From: Chryseobacterium formosum
GTDB lineage: Bacteria > Bacteroidota > Bacteroidia > Flavobacteriales > Weeksellaceae
Length of the DNA: 64,000 nucleotides
NCBI RefSeq assembly: GCF_026460885.1
Contig: NZ_JAOVZW010000001.1
Coordinates: forward strand, 124,001 to 188,000
Reading direction: 5' to 3'
In this document: positions 50,465-59,632 of the stretch, in pieces
How positions within the stretch are numbered: the stretch's first letter is position 1
Layout: every line of letters begins with the position of its first letter
Notes under the pieces: generated by a model
Seen by the model: the letters and a program-made list of their open reading frames with translations, nothing else
Database searches by the model: none
Told to the model about the DNA's origin: nothing
Made by a program: the position numbers and the translations under genes

Positions 50465-51355
50465 ATGGAATTAAAAACACGTCGTACAATGAAACAGGCG
50501 AAAAGAGGCTTACTATTTCAATCTGAAGACATTAAGGTGGTTTTTCATGAAGATGCAGCGACTGAAAAATATTTAAAATCAAACTTTATTGAAGGACAAT
50601 CGAGCTTTAATCTGCTTTTTTTACTGAGCCCGAATATCAATCTGCAAGCTTCTGATTGTGGTACTAATTTTCAGTTTAAAAAAAATCAATACATTCTTCA
50701 TTATTCCTCCGCAGAAAATCATGCAGAATTATGGACGGAAAATCAGGAAGTTTTAAAGTATCTTCAAATTCAGGTTAATTATCAGTATGTTTTTAATTTG
50801 ATTGATCCAAAATCGAATCTTGAAAGCGCAGAAATTCTTGAAAACATGAAGAATAATAATTTCATCTTTCTTCATAAACAGACTCCGCCCAATATGACAG
50901 TGGAAATGCATATGATTTTAAAGGAAATTTCCGGATATTCTAAAAAAGGAATGATGCAGCGATTATTTATTGAAGCTAAAATAATCAAACTTTTAATTCT
51001 GATTTTTGAGCAGTTTAATGAGAAAGATATTGTAGAAGATTTATCTAAAACTCCTGAAACCATCAAGAAATTTTTAGATGAAAACTATCATAAAAATTTG
51101 AAAGTTGAAGAAATTTCCAGAATAATAGGAATCAATCAAAATAAATTGAGGAAAGAGTTTAAAGAACATTATCAGACAACAATTGTTGATTATGTCTCAG
51201 AACTCAGAATGTTGAAAGCAAAAAAAATGATTATCAACAAACAATTTATGATTAAAGAAATTGCCATTGAATGCGGTTATGAATATGTGCAGAATTTCAC
51301 GAGAGCTTTCAAGAAAAAATTTGGCGTTTCTCCTGAAAAATTGAGATTAGGATAA
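50465..51355 (+). CDS. AraC-family transcriptional regulator
   Basis: About 296 aa from the ATG at 50465; 50441 and 50489 are other possible starts. The C-terminal AraC HTH pair is clear: LKVEEISRIIGINQNKLRKEFK and FMIKEIAIECGYEYVQNFTRAFKKKFGVSPEKLR. The N-terminal about 200 residues are a sensor region without a named fold. It is divergent from the frameshifted FISUMP gene, separated by about 125 bp, so regulation of that pair is possible (inference). Confidence 0.9.
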   Translation: MELKTRRTMKQAKRGLLFQSEDIKVVFHEDAATEKYLKSNFIEGQSSFNLLFLLSPNINLQASDCGTNFQFKKNQYILHYSSAENHAELWTENQEVLKYLQIQVNYQYVFNLIDPKSNLESAEILENMKNNNFIFLHKQTPPNMTVEMHMILKEISGYSKKGMMQRLFIEAKIIKLLILIFEQFNEKDIVEDLSKTPETIKKFLDENYHKNLKVEEISRIIGINQNKLRKEFKEHYQTTIVDYVSELRMLKAKKMIINKQFMIKEIAIECGYEYVQNFTRAFKKKFGVSPEKLRLG

Positions 51356-51360
51356 AAAGA

Positions 51361-51390
51361 AAAACCACTAAAATTACTTTTAGTGGTTTT
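51361..51390. terminator. Terminator after the AraC-family gene
   Basis: AACCACTAAAA (51363-51373) and TTTTAGTGGTT (51378-51388), flanked by A and T runs. Confidence 0.8.
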
Positions 51391-51454
51391 ATATATGTTG
51401 TTTTGCTTTGATATTACTTCCTCGGAATTCATGTGAGAAAGCAATGACAATCAC

Positions 51455-51745
51455 TTAATGATGTCCTTTATCGTGACCATGACTTTCGTGGATGAAAGGA
51501 CCATGACCTTTTGGAGCGCTGTAAATAACCTCAACTCCTTCTTGCTCTGTTAGAAGCTTACTTCTGATTTGCTCAGGATCGAAAGGTTTTACCTTTCCAA
51601 AATATTCTTTCAAACCTTCTGTTAACCACATTGGAATTACCAACCCGAAAAACATCAAGATACACCAGAACCCTACAAGGAACATACAGATAAAATAGAT
51701 TGTCCAAAGGAACTGATAAAACGGCCAAAATCCAGATAAGATCAT
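51455..51745 (-). CDS. Small membrane protein with His-rich tail
   Basis: 96 aa. Two closely spaced hydrophobic stretches (about 4-40, FWPFYQFLWTIYFICMFLVGFWCILMFFGLVIPMW) form one or two membrane passes. A soluble tail contains FDPEQIRSKLLTEQEGVEVIYSAPKGHGPFIHESHGHDKGHH, with seven His, which could bind metal. No family recognised. It lies downstream of the class I fumarase gene on the same strand (180 bp gap). Confidence 0.65.
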   Translation of the reverse strand: MILSGFWPFYQFLWTIYFICMFLVGFWCILMFFGLVIPMWLTEGLKEYFGKVKPFDPEQIRSKLLTEQEGVEVIYSAPKGHGPFIHESHGHDKGHH

Positions 51746-51924
51746 TTTCTTAATATTTTAAGCAAAAATAGGACTTTTTTCTTTTTCACACAAAAGACAA
51801 AAGCTGATTTTTACTATTTATTTTAATTTTAAACTATTAATTTAGATATTAGAAGCTAGATTTTAGAAATTAGATTGACAATTGTAACGCTAAAATTCTA
51901 AAATTTCCTCATAGAATCTCCATT

Positions 51925-53532
51925 TTAATGTGCAAGATTTGCAAAGAAATCATTTCCTTTATCATCTGTAATGATAAATGCCGGGAAGTCTTTCACCTCA
52001 ATTTTTCTTACCGCTTCCATTCCTAATTCTGGGAAATCTACAACCTCAACAGAAAGAATATTATCTTTCGCTAAAATTGCAGCAGGACCTCCGATTGAAC
52101 CGATATAGAAACCTCCGTATTTATTACAAGCGTTCGTCACATCAGCTGTTCTGTTTCCTTTTGCCAACATCACCATACTTCCGCCATGGCTTTGGAATTC
52201 GTCAACATAAACGTCCATTCTTCCCGCTGTCGTTGGTCCGAAACTTCCCGAAGCCATTCCTTCCGGAGTTTTTGCAGGACCCGCATAATAAATCGGATGA
52301 TTTTTGAAATATTCAGGCATTGGTTGACCTGCATCTAATAATTCTTTGATTTTTGCGTGAGCGATATCTCTGGCAACAATTAAAGTTCCGTTTAATTTTA
52401 ATCTCGTTTTGATTGGATATTTTGAAAGTTCAGCCAAAATTTCTGGCATCGGCTGATTCAAATTAATTTCAACCGCTTCTTCCAAATGTGGTGGCGTTGC
52501 AGGTAAAAATCTTTTCGGATCTTGTTCCAATTGTTCTAAGAAAATACCTTTTTTGGTAATTTTTCCTTTGATATTTCTATCTGCTGAACAAGAAACACCC
52601 ATTCCAACCGGACAAGAAGCCGCATGACGAGGAAGTCTGATTACTCGAACATCATGAGTTAAATATTTTCCTCCAAACTGAGCCCCAATCGCACTTTCTT
52701 GGCAAATTTTCTGAACTTTTGCTTCCCATTCCAAATCTCTGAAAGCTTGTCCAGCTTCATTTCCCTCAGTCGGAAGATTGTCATAATATTTTGCTGATGC
52801 TTTTTTCACTGCTGCCAAATTCGCTTCCGCAGAAGTTCCTCCAATCACCAAAGCCAAGTGATAAGGTGGACAAGCCGCAGTTCCCAAATCTGAAATTCGT
52901 TCTTTCACAAATGCCTCAAGAGATTTTTCGTTCAGTAAAGATTTCGTTTTTTGATAAAGGAAAGTTTTGTTTGCAGAACCTCCTCCTTTCGTTAAAAATA
53001 AAAATTCGTAATAATTTCCTTTTTTAGCATAAATATCAATCTGTGCCGGAAGATTTGAACCTGAGTTTTTCTCATCAAACATCGTCAAAGGCACAACCTG
53101 AGAATATCTTAAATTTCTTTTTTGATAGGTATTAAAAATTCCTTTGCTTAAATATTCACCGTCTTCAACGCCTGTGTAAACATTTTCTCCTTTTTTACCC
53201 ATCACAATCGCCGTTCCTGTATCCTGACAAGAAGGTAAAGCTCCTTCTACAGCGACCGCAGCATTTTGCAATAAATTATAAGCAACGAATCTATCATTAT
53301 CAGTAGCTTCAGGATCGTCAATGATTCTTCTTAAACTTTCTAAATGAGAAGAACGAAGCATGAAAGAAACATCTGCCATAGCTTCTTCCGCAAGAAGTTC
53401 AAGACCTTTTGGATCAATGGTTAAAATTTCTCTTTCGCCATGTTGCTCAACTTTCACATAATCTGAAGTCAGTTTCTTATACACCGTATCATCTTTCAAA
53501 ATTGGATACGGATCTTGATATTTAAAATCCAT
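51925..53532 (-). CDS. fumA: Fumarate hydratase, class I (iron-sulfur)
   Basis: 535 aa, the size of fused alpha-beta class I fumarases. It interconverts fumarate and malate in the TCA cycle and needs a [4Fe-4S] cluster. Candidate cluster cysteines are in [28 protein letters not shown] and [13 protein letters not shown]. The C-terminal beta part has [30 protein letters not shown] and [14 protein letters not shown]. The gene is divergent from fumC, about 200 bp apart, so this organism holds both oxygen-sensitive and oxygen-stable enzymes side by side. Confidence 0.95.
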   Translation of the reverse strand: MDFKYQDPYPILKDDTVYKKLTSDYVKVEQHGEREILTIDPKGLELLAEEAMADVSFMLRSSHLESLRRIIDDPEATDNDRFVAYNLLQNAAVAVEGALPSCQDTGTAIVMGKKGENVYTGVEDGEYLSKGIFNTYQKRNLRYSQVVPLTMFDEKNSGSNLPAQIDIYAKKGNYYEFLFLTKGGGSANKTFLYQKTKSLLNEKSLEAFVKERISDLGTAACPPYHLALVIGGTSAEANLAAVKKASAKYYDNLPTEGNEAGQAFRDLEWEAKVQKICQESAIGAQFGGKYLTHDVRVIRLPRHAASCPVGMGVSCSADRNIKGKITKKGIFLEQLEQDPKRFLPATPPHLEEAVEINLNQPMPEILAELSKYPIKTRLKLNGTLIVARDIAHAKIKELLDAGQPMPEYFKNHPIYYAGPAKTPEGMASGSFGPTTAGRMDVYVDEFQSHGGSMVMLAKGNRTADVTNACNKYGGFYIGSIGGPAAILAKDNILSVEVVDFPELGMEAVRKIEVKDFPAFIITDDKGNDFFANLAH

Positions 53533-53659
53533 TTACTTTCTATTTTTCGGTGCAAAAATACGGCTTACAAGAAAAAACATGAGCAAAATCAGCGACTCAA
53601 ATACGTATTTATAATGATTATAAATTGCGAGGTCTTTGAGCAATGTTTAACTTTATCAA

Positions 53660-53722
53660 TTGAGACTAAGGTTAAAATTAAGACTTAAAACAAGTTTAAA
53701 CTCAACCTCATTCTAAACCTTA
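53660..53722. repeat. Degenerate inverted pair of the GGTTGAG repeat
   Basis: TTGAGACTAAGGTTAAAATT (53660-53679) and CTCAACCTCATTCTAAACC (53701-53719), approximately complementary, lying between the divergent fumarase genes. Confidence 0.5.
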
Positions 53723-53738
53723 ATAAAACAATTTCACA

Positions 53739-55133
53739 ATGAATTACAGAATAGAAAAAGACACCATGGGTGAAGTGCAGGTTCCTGCTGATAAATTTTG
53801 GGGCGCACAGACAGAACGTTCAAGAAACAATTTCAAGATCGGTCCTGAAGGTTCTATGCCTCATGAAATTATTGAAGCTTTTGCATATTTAAAAAAAGCT
53901 GCTGCCTTTACCAATACAGATTTAGGAGTTCTTCCTGCTGAAAAGAGAGATATGATCGCAAAAGTCTGCGACGAAATCTTAGAAGGAAAATTAAACGATC
54001 AATTTCCGTTGGTGATATGGCAAACCGGTTCCGGAACACAATCGAACATGAATGTGAATGAAGTCATTGCAAACCGTTCTCATGTTAACGCTGGCGGAAC
54101 TTTAGGTGACAAAACTGAAGTTCACCCGAATGATGATGTGAATAAATCTCAATCTTCCAATGATACTTATCCGACAGCAATGCACATTGCAGCTTATAAA
54201 AAAGTGGTTGAAGTAACCATTCCCGCGGTTGAGAAACTAAAAAATACGTTGAACGAAAAAGCAGTTTCTTTTAAAGACATTGTGAAAATCGGGAGAACGC
54301 ATTTGATGGACGCAACACCTTTGACTTTAGGACAAGAATTTTCAGGATATGTTGCTCAGTTAAATTATGGAATTAAAGCCTTAAAAAACACTTTACCACA
54401 CCTTTCTGAACTTGCTTTGGGAGGAACTGCGGTTGGAACAGGCTTAAATACACCTCAAGGTTACGACGTGAAAGTAGCTGAATACATTGCAAAATTCACA
54501 AATCTACCTTTTGTAACTGCCGAAAATAAATTCGAAGCTTTGGCTGCTCATGATGCTATCGTAGAATCTCACGGAGCTTTAAAACAATTGGCAGTTTCTT
54601 TATACAAAATTGCTCAGGATATCAGATTGATGGCTTCTGGTCCTCGTTCGGGAATTGGAGAAATTCACATTCCGGAAAATGAGCCGGGATCTTCAATTAT
54701 GCCAGGAAAAGTAAATCCTACACAAAACGAAGCGATGACAATGGTTTGCGCTCAGGTTTTAGGAAACGACACCACAATTTCTTTTGCGGGAACACAAGGA
54801 AATTATGAACTGAATGTTTTTAAACCTGTAATGGCTTATAATTTCTTACAATCTGCTCAGCTGATTGCTGATGCATGTATTTCATTTAATGATCATTGTG
54901 CAGTTGGAATCGAGCCAAATAATGAAAGAATTAAAGAATTGGTTGATAAATCTTTGATGTTAGTAACAGCTTTAAACACTCATATTGGCTACGAAAATGC
55001 AGCAAAAATTGCAAAAACCGCTCATAAAAACGGAACGACTTTAAAAGAAGAAGCGATCAATCTTGGATTTGTAACTTCTGAACAGTTTGACGAGTGGGTG
55101 AAACCTGAAGATATGGTTGGAAGTTTGAAATAA
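53739..55133 (+). CDS. fumC: Fumarate hydratase, class II
   Basis: 464 aa, standard length. Same reaction as the neighbouring class I enzyme but without an iron-sulfur cluster. The superfamily signature [16 protein letters not shown] is present, as are [32 protein letters not shown] and [20 protein letters not shown]. Ends in a strong terminator. Confidence 0.97.
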   Translation: MNYRIEKDTMGEVQVPADKFWGAQTERSRNNFKIGPEGSMPHEIIEAFAYLKKAAAFTNTDLGVLPAEKRDMIAKVCDEILEGKLNDQFPLVIWQTGSGTQSNMNVNEVIANRSHVNAGGTLGDKTEVHPNDDVNKSQSSNDTYPTAMHIAAYKKVVEVTIPAVEKLKNTLNEKAVSFKDIVKIGRTHLMDATPLTLGQEFSGYVAQLNYGIKALKNTLPHLSELALGGTAVGTGLNTPQGYDVKVAEYIAKFTNLPFVTAENKFEALAAHDAIVESHGALKQLAVSLYKIAQDIRLMASGPRSGIGEIHIPENEPGSSIMPGKVNPTQNEAMTMVCAQVLGNDTTISFAGTQGNYELNVFKPVMAYNFLQSAQLIADACISFNDHCAVGIEPNNERIKELVDKSLMLVTALNTHIGYENAAKIAKTAHKNGTTLKEEAINLGFVTSEQFDEWVKPEDMVGSLK

Positions 55134-55150
55134 TTTTCAAAATACATAAA

Positions 55151-55190
55151 ACAAGACACTCCGTAGAAAATTCTGCGGAGTGTCTTGTTT
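55151..55190 (+). terminator. Terminator of fumC
   Basis: 18-bp stem, arms 55151-55168 (ACAAGACACTCCGTAGAA) and 55171-55188, one G-T pair, very short loop, then TT. Confidence 0.8.
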
Positions 55191-55262
55191 GTTAATGTGA
55201 ATGTTGATTTTTATTACTCAATTCTTGTGCCAAATTGAAGTATCTTTTAGTTTGTCATAAAA

Positions 55263-56291
55263 TTATTTTTTAGTGAAAAATAGTATTGCTTCCTGAATAT
55301 TTTTATCCTGTAACAAATCATCAAAATTATCTTGCTTTGAAATAGCAATATCTGGTATAATCTGCTCATAATAAATACCATTTCTATCACAATCGTAGCC
55401 AATACTTAAAGGCATTCTTGCGTCGAAAGGTAGAGTTACAACCATATTAGAAGTTGTTTTTCCTAAAGTTTTTTCTCCTATAAAAATAGTGTTTGACCTT
55501 CCTTTAAATGCTAAAGCTGTCACCTCACCCGAACTTGCCGTTAATCCACCTATAAGAACTGCAACTTTAGATTTATCCATTAATTGTCCACTTGGTTTTA
55601 TGTAAGAAGGTTTCTTTTCTCCCTGATCGTAAACTCCTTTATTCAATTTAGTAGAACTAATCCTTTTTTTATCTCCATCAAGAGTTCCCCAAACCACATT
55701 ATCTCCCAGCAAATCATATAAAGCTAACAACATTGGCGCTGAATTCCCACCCGTATTAAAGCGAAGATCTACAATCCAACCTTCTAATTTATTATTCGTT
55801 TTCAATTCGGCTATTTTGTCATATAAAGGCTGAGCAATTTTATTAACATTTTCAGGACTAAAATCATCAAAGGAAATATTTGGTATTAAAATATAACCAT
55901 ACTTTTCATTTAAAACTTTTGTTTCAAACTGTGGCTTGGTAGCAAACTTTGTCATCCATTGCTTACTAAAATTCTCCCACGAAATTTCTACTGAAGAACC
56001 GTAATTTTTCCCTTGATAAGTCACTTTAGAATGATCTGCCCCAATTTTCTCAAATAAAACCTTCGCTTCTCTTAAAGAACTTTTAAAATCTTTTGCAGAG
56101 TTCAGATTTTCAAACGTTTCAGCCTTTAATTTCTTCCAATCAAAATCTTTTTTATGCAAATAGGCTACTTCTAAAGATTTAAAAATTTTATCATAAAATA
56201 CTTTTGTACTGTCCTGTGACGTCTTTATTTTTTGTGCGTTGATATTGATGGCGAGACAAAAAACACCTATTAGTCCTAAAAGTTTTTTCAT
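55263..56291 (-). CDS. S41-family (C-terminal processing type) peptidase, exported
   Basis: About 342 aa from the ATG at 56291, which starts a signal peptide (MKKLLGLIGVFCLAININAQ). The tail-specific protease core is visible: GWIVDLRFNTGGNSAPM, then VAVLIGGLTASSGEVTALAFKGR with the nucleophile Ser, and IGEKTLGKTTSN with the catalytic Lys. A PDZ domain is not evident. It is the last gene of the sigma/anti-sigma operon, so it may serve an envelope stress response (inference). Confidence 0.88.
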   Translation of the reverse strand: MKKLLGLIGVFCLAININAQKIKTSQDSTKVFYDKIFKSLEVAYLHKKDFDWKKLKAETFENLNSAKDFKSSLREAKVLFEKIGADHSKVTYQGKNYGSSVEISWENFSKQWMTKFATKPQFETKVLNEKYGYILIPNISFDDFSPENVNKIAQPLYDKIAELKTNNKLEGWIVDLRFNTGGNSAPMLLALYDLLGDNVVWGTLDGDKKRISSTKLNKGVYDQGEKKPSYIKPSGQLMDKSKVAVLIGGLTASSGEVTALAFKGRSNTIFIGEKTLGKTTSNMVVTLPFDARMPLSIGYDCDRNGIYYEQIIPDIAISKQDNFDDLLQDKNIQEAILFFTKK

Positions 56292-56317
56292 AACTTTCAA
56301 TTGAGTCATCCTCTAAA

Positions 56318-57355
56318 TTACCATCCCAAAGCAACTCCGAAAACCAAAGCTTTATCATTTTGGAAATAAGAATCTTTAAAGAAATTGCTGAAATCTTTTT
56401 TGACAAATAGCGAGATATTGTCATAAGAAAGCGTAACCTGTGCTCCATAAACAAAAGGATTTACCTGATAATTCGAACGATCTCTGAAGCCCTGACTGTC
56501 TCCTTTTACAATATTATTTGTTGCCATTTTAATTCCACCATAAACATTGGCTCCAACTCTAAATCCGTCTGAATAAGGTCTGTACTGAACATCCATCCCT
56601 GCACTTTTCAACTTAGAAAAATTATACTGAAAACCAAGTGGAATCATTACATAACCCGTTCTCAACTTTGCTTTATCAAGACTTCCTTCATATTTTGTAA
56701 GGAAAACATCTCCGTTTTGTTTTGCGAAAATCATGTTGTTATCAGGGCGAACTGTTCTCCAAGAGAAACCTACACCGGAAATCAATCCCCATGGACTGGT
56801 TCTGCCGAACTGATAATTAAATTTTAAACCAAATTCAAAATTATTGGCGTAACCTAAGTTTTTATCTAAATCATTATCGGGTTTATCATTCGTTAAGGTC
56901 ATAATACCGTAAGAAATATATCCGTCAAAGCTTTTTTTAGGTCTAAACTTTTTCAACAGCTTTTCTTTTAATTCTTCGTTTGAAGTTACGTCAGAATTCA
57001 AAAGAGAATATCTTACCTGTTTTTGAATCACCTGGTCTAAATCAAATCCCAAAGCTTCAATCTTCTCATCTATTTTCTGAGAATAAGTATCTGCAATATG
57101 AGCTTTTTGCTTGTCAAATTCTGCTTTATCCAGGTTCTTTTCCTGAAGAAACTTCAATTCGGTTTCCATTTGCTTCTTTTCTTCCTGAATGATTCCATTG
57201 ATTTTCGCAGCATATTCTTCTACTTTTTCCTTTACAATTGGACTTACCGTAGTATCTTCTTTTGACTGCAGGTTTAAACTTAGCCCTTTTCTTTGTGCAT
57301 TCATTGAGGTTGCAACAAGGCACAATATTCCTGTGATGATAAATTTCTTAATCAT
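56318..57355 (-). CDS. Outer-membrane beta-barrel protein with N-terminal coiled coil
   Basis: 345 aa with a signal peptide (FIITGILCLVATSMNAQ). Residues about 30-100 are a charged coiled coil (KVEEYAAKINGIIQEEKKQMETELKFLQEKN). From about 140 the sequence alternates strands (SYGIMTLTNDK, FEFGLKFNYQFG, GLISGVGFSWRTVR, GYVMIPLGFQYNFS) and ends LVFGVALGW, the pattern of a small outer-membrane barrel. It lies between the anti-sigma gene and the S41 peptidase and is probably regulated by the ECF sigma factor. Confidence 0.78.
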   Translation of the reverse strand: MIKKFIITGILCLVATSMNAQRKGLSLNLQSKEDTTVSPIVKEKVEEYAAKINGIIQEEKKQMETELKFLQEKNLDKAEFDKQKAHIADTYSQKIDEKIEALGFDLDQVIQKQVRYSLLNSDVTSNEELKEKLLKKFRPKKSFDGYISYGIMTLTNDKPDNDLDKNLGYANNFEFGLKFNYQFGRTSPWGLISGVGFSWRTVRPDNNMIFAKQNGDVFLTKYEGSLDKAKLRTGYVMIPLGFQYNFSKLKSAGMDVQYRPYSDGFRVGANVYGGIKMATNNIVKGDSQGFRDRSNYQVNPFVYGAQVTLSYDNISLFVKKDFSNFFKDSYFQNDKALVFGVALGW

Positions 57356-57383
57356 GATATATATTTTTTTAGTTTAAATTGAA

Positions 57384-57998
57384 TTATTTAGTATTCAGAT
57401 CGATGGTCGCAACATTGCTTCCGTCCTTAGATTTATCGATGACATCTTTATGCTCTACCGAGAAAAGCAGCGTTGAAGGATCAACATATCTTCTTTTCTT
57501 CTGAACCTTTACAGAATCTGATTTTGCCATGATTTTCGCAGGCTGATTCTGAATGATAATCTGAGAAGCGATTTCAGAAGGATTTTCTTTAATTAACGGA
57601 AGTTCGTTTTTATGAGGAACTTCTTTTTCAGTTTGTAATTCAGAAGGCAAATCTTTAGTTTGAGTAAATCTTTCCTGCTCATCTTTAACAATAATGTTCT
57701 GAGAATTTGTTCTCTCCGGCTGTTTTATTGTATTTTCCTCTTTCAAAGAAGGTGTTTTCTCAGTTTCAGCCATCTGTGGTTTTGGTTCAGAATCATTATT
57801 TAAAAATAGAACTGCTCCCAAACCAAATATTAAAACAAAACAAGCAGCCAATAACACCCAGTTAATATTTGATTTTTTTGAACGAGTATTTTCGGTTTGA
57901 GCCTGAATTTCTGCCCATAAATCTCTTGAAGGAGTAATTTCTCTTTCGTCGATTTGTCTTTTTATCTGGAATTCAAAATTATCTTTAGACGTGTTCAT
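57384..57998 (-). CDS. Probable anti-sigma factor, single-pass membrane protein
   Basis: 204 aa. The N-terminal about 42 residues (FEFQIKRQIDEREITPSRDLWAEIQAQ) are cytoplasmic and the likely sigma-binding part. A membrane segment follows at about 47-65 (VLLAACFVLIFGLGAVLFL), then a Lys/Glu/Pro-rich periplasmic tail with QPERTNSQ and KVQKKRRYVDPSTLLFSVE. Its start overlaps the end of the sigma gene by 14 bp, the common sigma/anti-sigma layout. It lacks a recognisable zinc ZAS motif. Confidence 0.8.
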   Translation of the reverse strand: MNTSKDNFEFQIKRQIDEREITPSRDLWAEIQAQTENTRSKKSNINWVLLAACFVLIFGLGAVLFLNNDSEPKPQMAETEKTPSLKEENTIKQPERTNSQNIIVKDEQERFTQTKDLPSELQTEKEVPHKNELPLIKENPSEIASQIIIQNQPAKIMAKSDSVKVQKKRRYVDPSTLLFSVEHKDVIDKSKDGSNVATIDLNTK

Positions 57999-58545
57999 TT
58001 TTCAGTTTTTTTTGTTGTTGAAAGTAAATCTTTCTCAATTTTTCTTTTGCTCTGAAGAGTTGTGTTTTGCTTACTGCCAAAGAAATATTCAGTGTATCTG
58101 CAATTTCCTGATGCGAATATTCTTCAATCACATAAAGGTTGAAAACCATTCTGTACGCATCCGGAAGCTGATCGAGAAGTTCCTGTGCATTAAAATCAAA
58201 ATCTATGACCTCTTCCTTTAAATCTTCCAGAACAGAAGCATGAACGTCGTCGAGATAAAAAACCGTTTTGCGACTTTTAATAAAATTGAGGCATTCGTTT
58301 ACTACAATTTTTCTCGCCCAACCTTCAAAATTTCCTTCACCACGAAAGCTTTCTATATGTTTAAAAATCTTACAAAATGCTTTAATCACGCAATCTTCCG
58401 CCTGATACAAATCGCTGACATAACTTTTTGCCACACTCAGGAATTTTTTTACACTTTGATCATAAAAGATTTTCTGCGCAGCCGAATCCTGCCTTTTGAG
58501 GCGGCTCAGCAAATCTTCTTTTTTATTATTAAACAAAAGCTTCAT
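57985..58545 (-). CDS. ECF-type RNA polymerase sigma factor
   Basis: 186 aa. Region 2 covers about 20-95 (QKIFYDQSVKKFLSVAKSYVSDLYQAEDCVIKAFCKIFKHIESFRGEGNFEGWARKIV) and region 4 about 115-175 (LPDAYRMVFNLYVIEEYSHQEIADTLNISLAVSKTQLFRAKEKL). It lacks sigma-70 regions 1 and 3, as expected for ECF factors. First gene of a four-gene unit: sigma, anti-sigma, outer-membrane protein, S41 peptidase. Probably directs its own operon in response to an envelope signal. Confidence 0.92.
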   Translation of the reverse strand: MKLLFNNKKEDLLSRLKRQDSAAQKIFYDQSVKKFLSVAKSYVSDLYQAEDCVIKAFCKIFKHIESFRGEGNFEGWARKIVVNECLNFIKSRKTVFYLDDVHASVLEDLKEEVIDFDFNAQELLDQLPDAYRMVFNLYVIEEYSHQEIADTLNISLAVSKTQLFRAKEKLRKIYFQQQKKLKNEHV

Positions 58546-58712
58546 GGTTTATTCTGTTTGACTTCGTCGAATCTTCGATTTCTATAGTAAAGACAGTAAA
58601 AGTTTAAAATGGTTACAAAAAATTTTTCTTTTTTATTAAAATTAATATAACCTACTGAAAATGAATATTATATTTTTGAAAAATTATTTAATTTGTTTAC
58701 TATTATAAAAAA

Positions 58713-58731
58713 CATCGGGCAATACCCGATG
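58713..58731 (-). terminator. Terminator of the ABC-transporter unit
   Basis: CATCGGG (58713-58719) and CCCGATG (58725-58731), followed on the minus strand by six T; lies after the stop of the ATPase gene. Confidence 0.75.
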
Positions 58732-58769
58732 CTGTAATATATTGCTACTTCCTGGCTCTTTTTAAAATT

Positions 58770-59516
58770 TTAGATTGATGAGGTTTCTTGAGAAACAATT
58801 TCCTGTTTTCCTGAGTTTACCTGATCTTCGAAATACTTTTCAAGCTGACGTAATGTTTCAGGCGTCGTTTGAATATCCTGAACAACAACACCTTTGTTAA
58901 CCACCACAATTCTGTTGCACACTTCTGTTGTATGCGAAAGATCATGACTTGAGATTAAAAACGTCACTCCATTCTCTTTAGCGAACTCTCGAATCATATT
59001 TTTCAGTTTGATCTGCGTGGAAGGATCAAGGTTTGCAAAAGGTTCATCCAGAATAATAATTTCCGGTTTTCCGATTAATGCACCGATAATTCCGACTTTT
59101 TTCTGATTCCCTTTTGAAAGGTCACGAACGTATTTTCCTGCATTGATGATCTCACCATTAAACAAATCATAAAACTGCTTTAAAAATTCATCGACCGAAG
59201 CTTTATTCTGACCTCTCAATTCGCCGATGAAGTAGAAATATTCTTCAGGAGTCAAATATCCAATCAAAAAGGTTTCGTCAATGAATGCTGAAACTTTGTT
59301 TTTCCAGGCCTCAGATTCGTTTACTTTAATTCCTTCAACGCTTACAAAACCTGTTGTCGGCTGAATTAAATCAAGCATTAAACTGAATAGGGTCGTTTTT
59401 CCAGCTCCGTTGTTTCCAACCAATCCGAAAGTTTCGCCTTTTGTTATTTCTAAATTTTCTATATTAAGAACGGTTGCTGTACCGTATGTTTTCTTTAAAT
59501 TTTGTATTGTTATCAT
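58770..59516 (-). CDS. ABC transporter ATP-binding protein
   Basis: About 248 aa from the ATG at 59516; a TTG three codons upstream is less likely. Walker A is GNNGAGKTTLF, the signature is LSKGNQKKV, Walker B is IIILDEPFANLDP, and the H-loop is ISSHDLSHT. It is a single nucleotide-binding domain and follows a DUF5687 membrane gene on the same strand (about 115 bp gap), so the pair probably forms one exporter. Substrate unknown. Confidence 0.93.
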   Translation of the reverse strand: MITIQNLKKTYGTATVLNIENLEITKGETFGLVGNNGAGKTTLFSLMLDLIQPTTGFVSVEGIKVNESEAWKNKVSAFIDETFLIGYLTPEEYFYFIGELRGQNKASVDEFLKQFYDLFNGEIINAGKYVRDLSKGNQKKVGIIGALIGKPEIIILDEPFANLDPSTQIKLKNMIREFAKENGVTFLISSHDLSHTTEVCNRIVVVNKGVVVQDIQTTPETLRQLEKYFEDQVNSGKQEIVSQETSSI

Positions 59517-59632
59517 GTTGTTCAATGTTAGGTGTTTGATGTTGGGTAATAAATGCCTGAACTTTAATGTTTCAATTAATTTTCAACCTTTTCACTTGAT
59601 TCTTTTTACTTTTTACTTGGCTCTTTAAAAAA

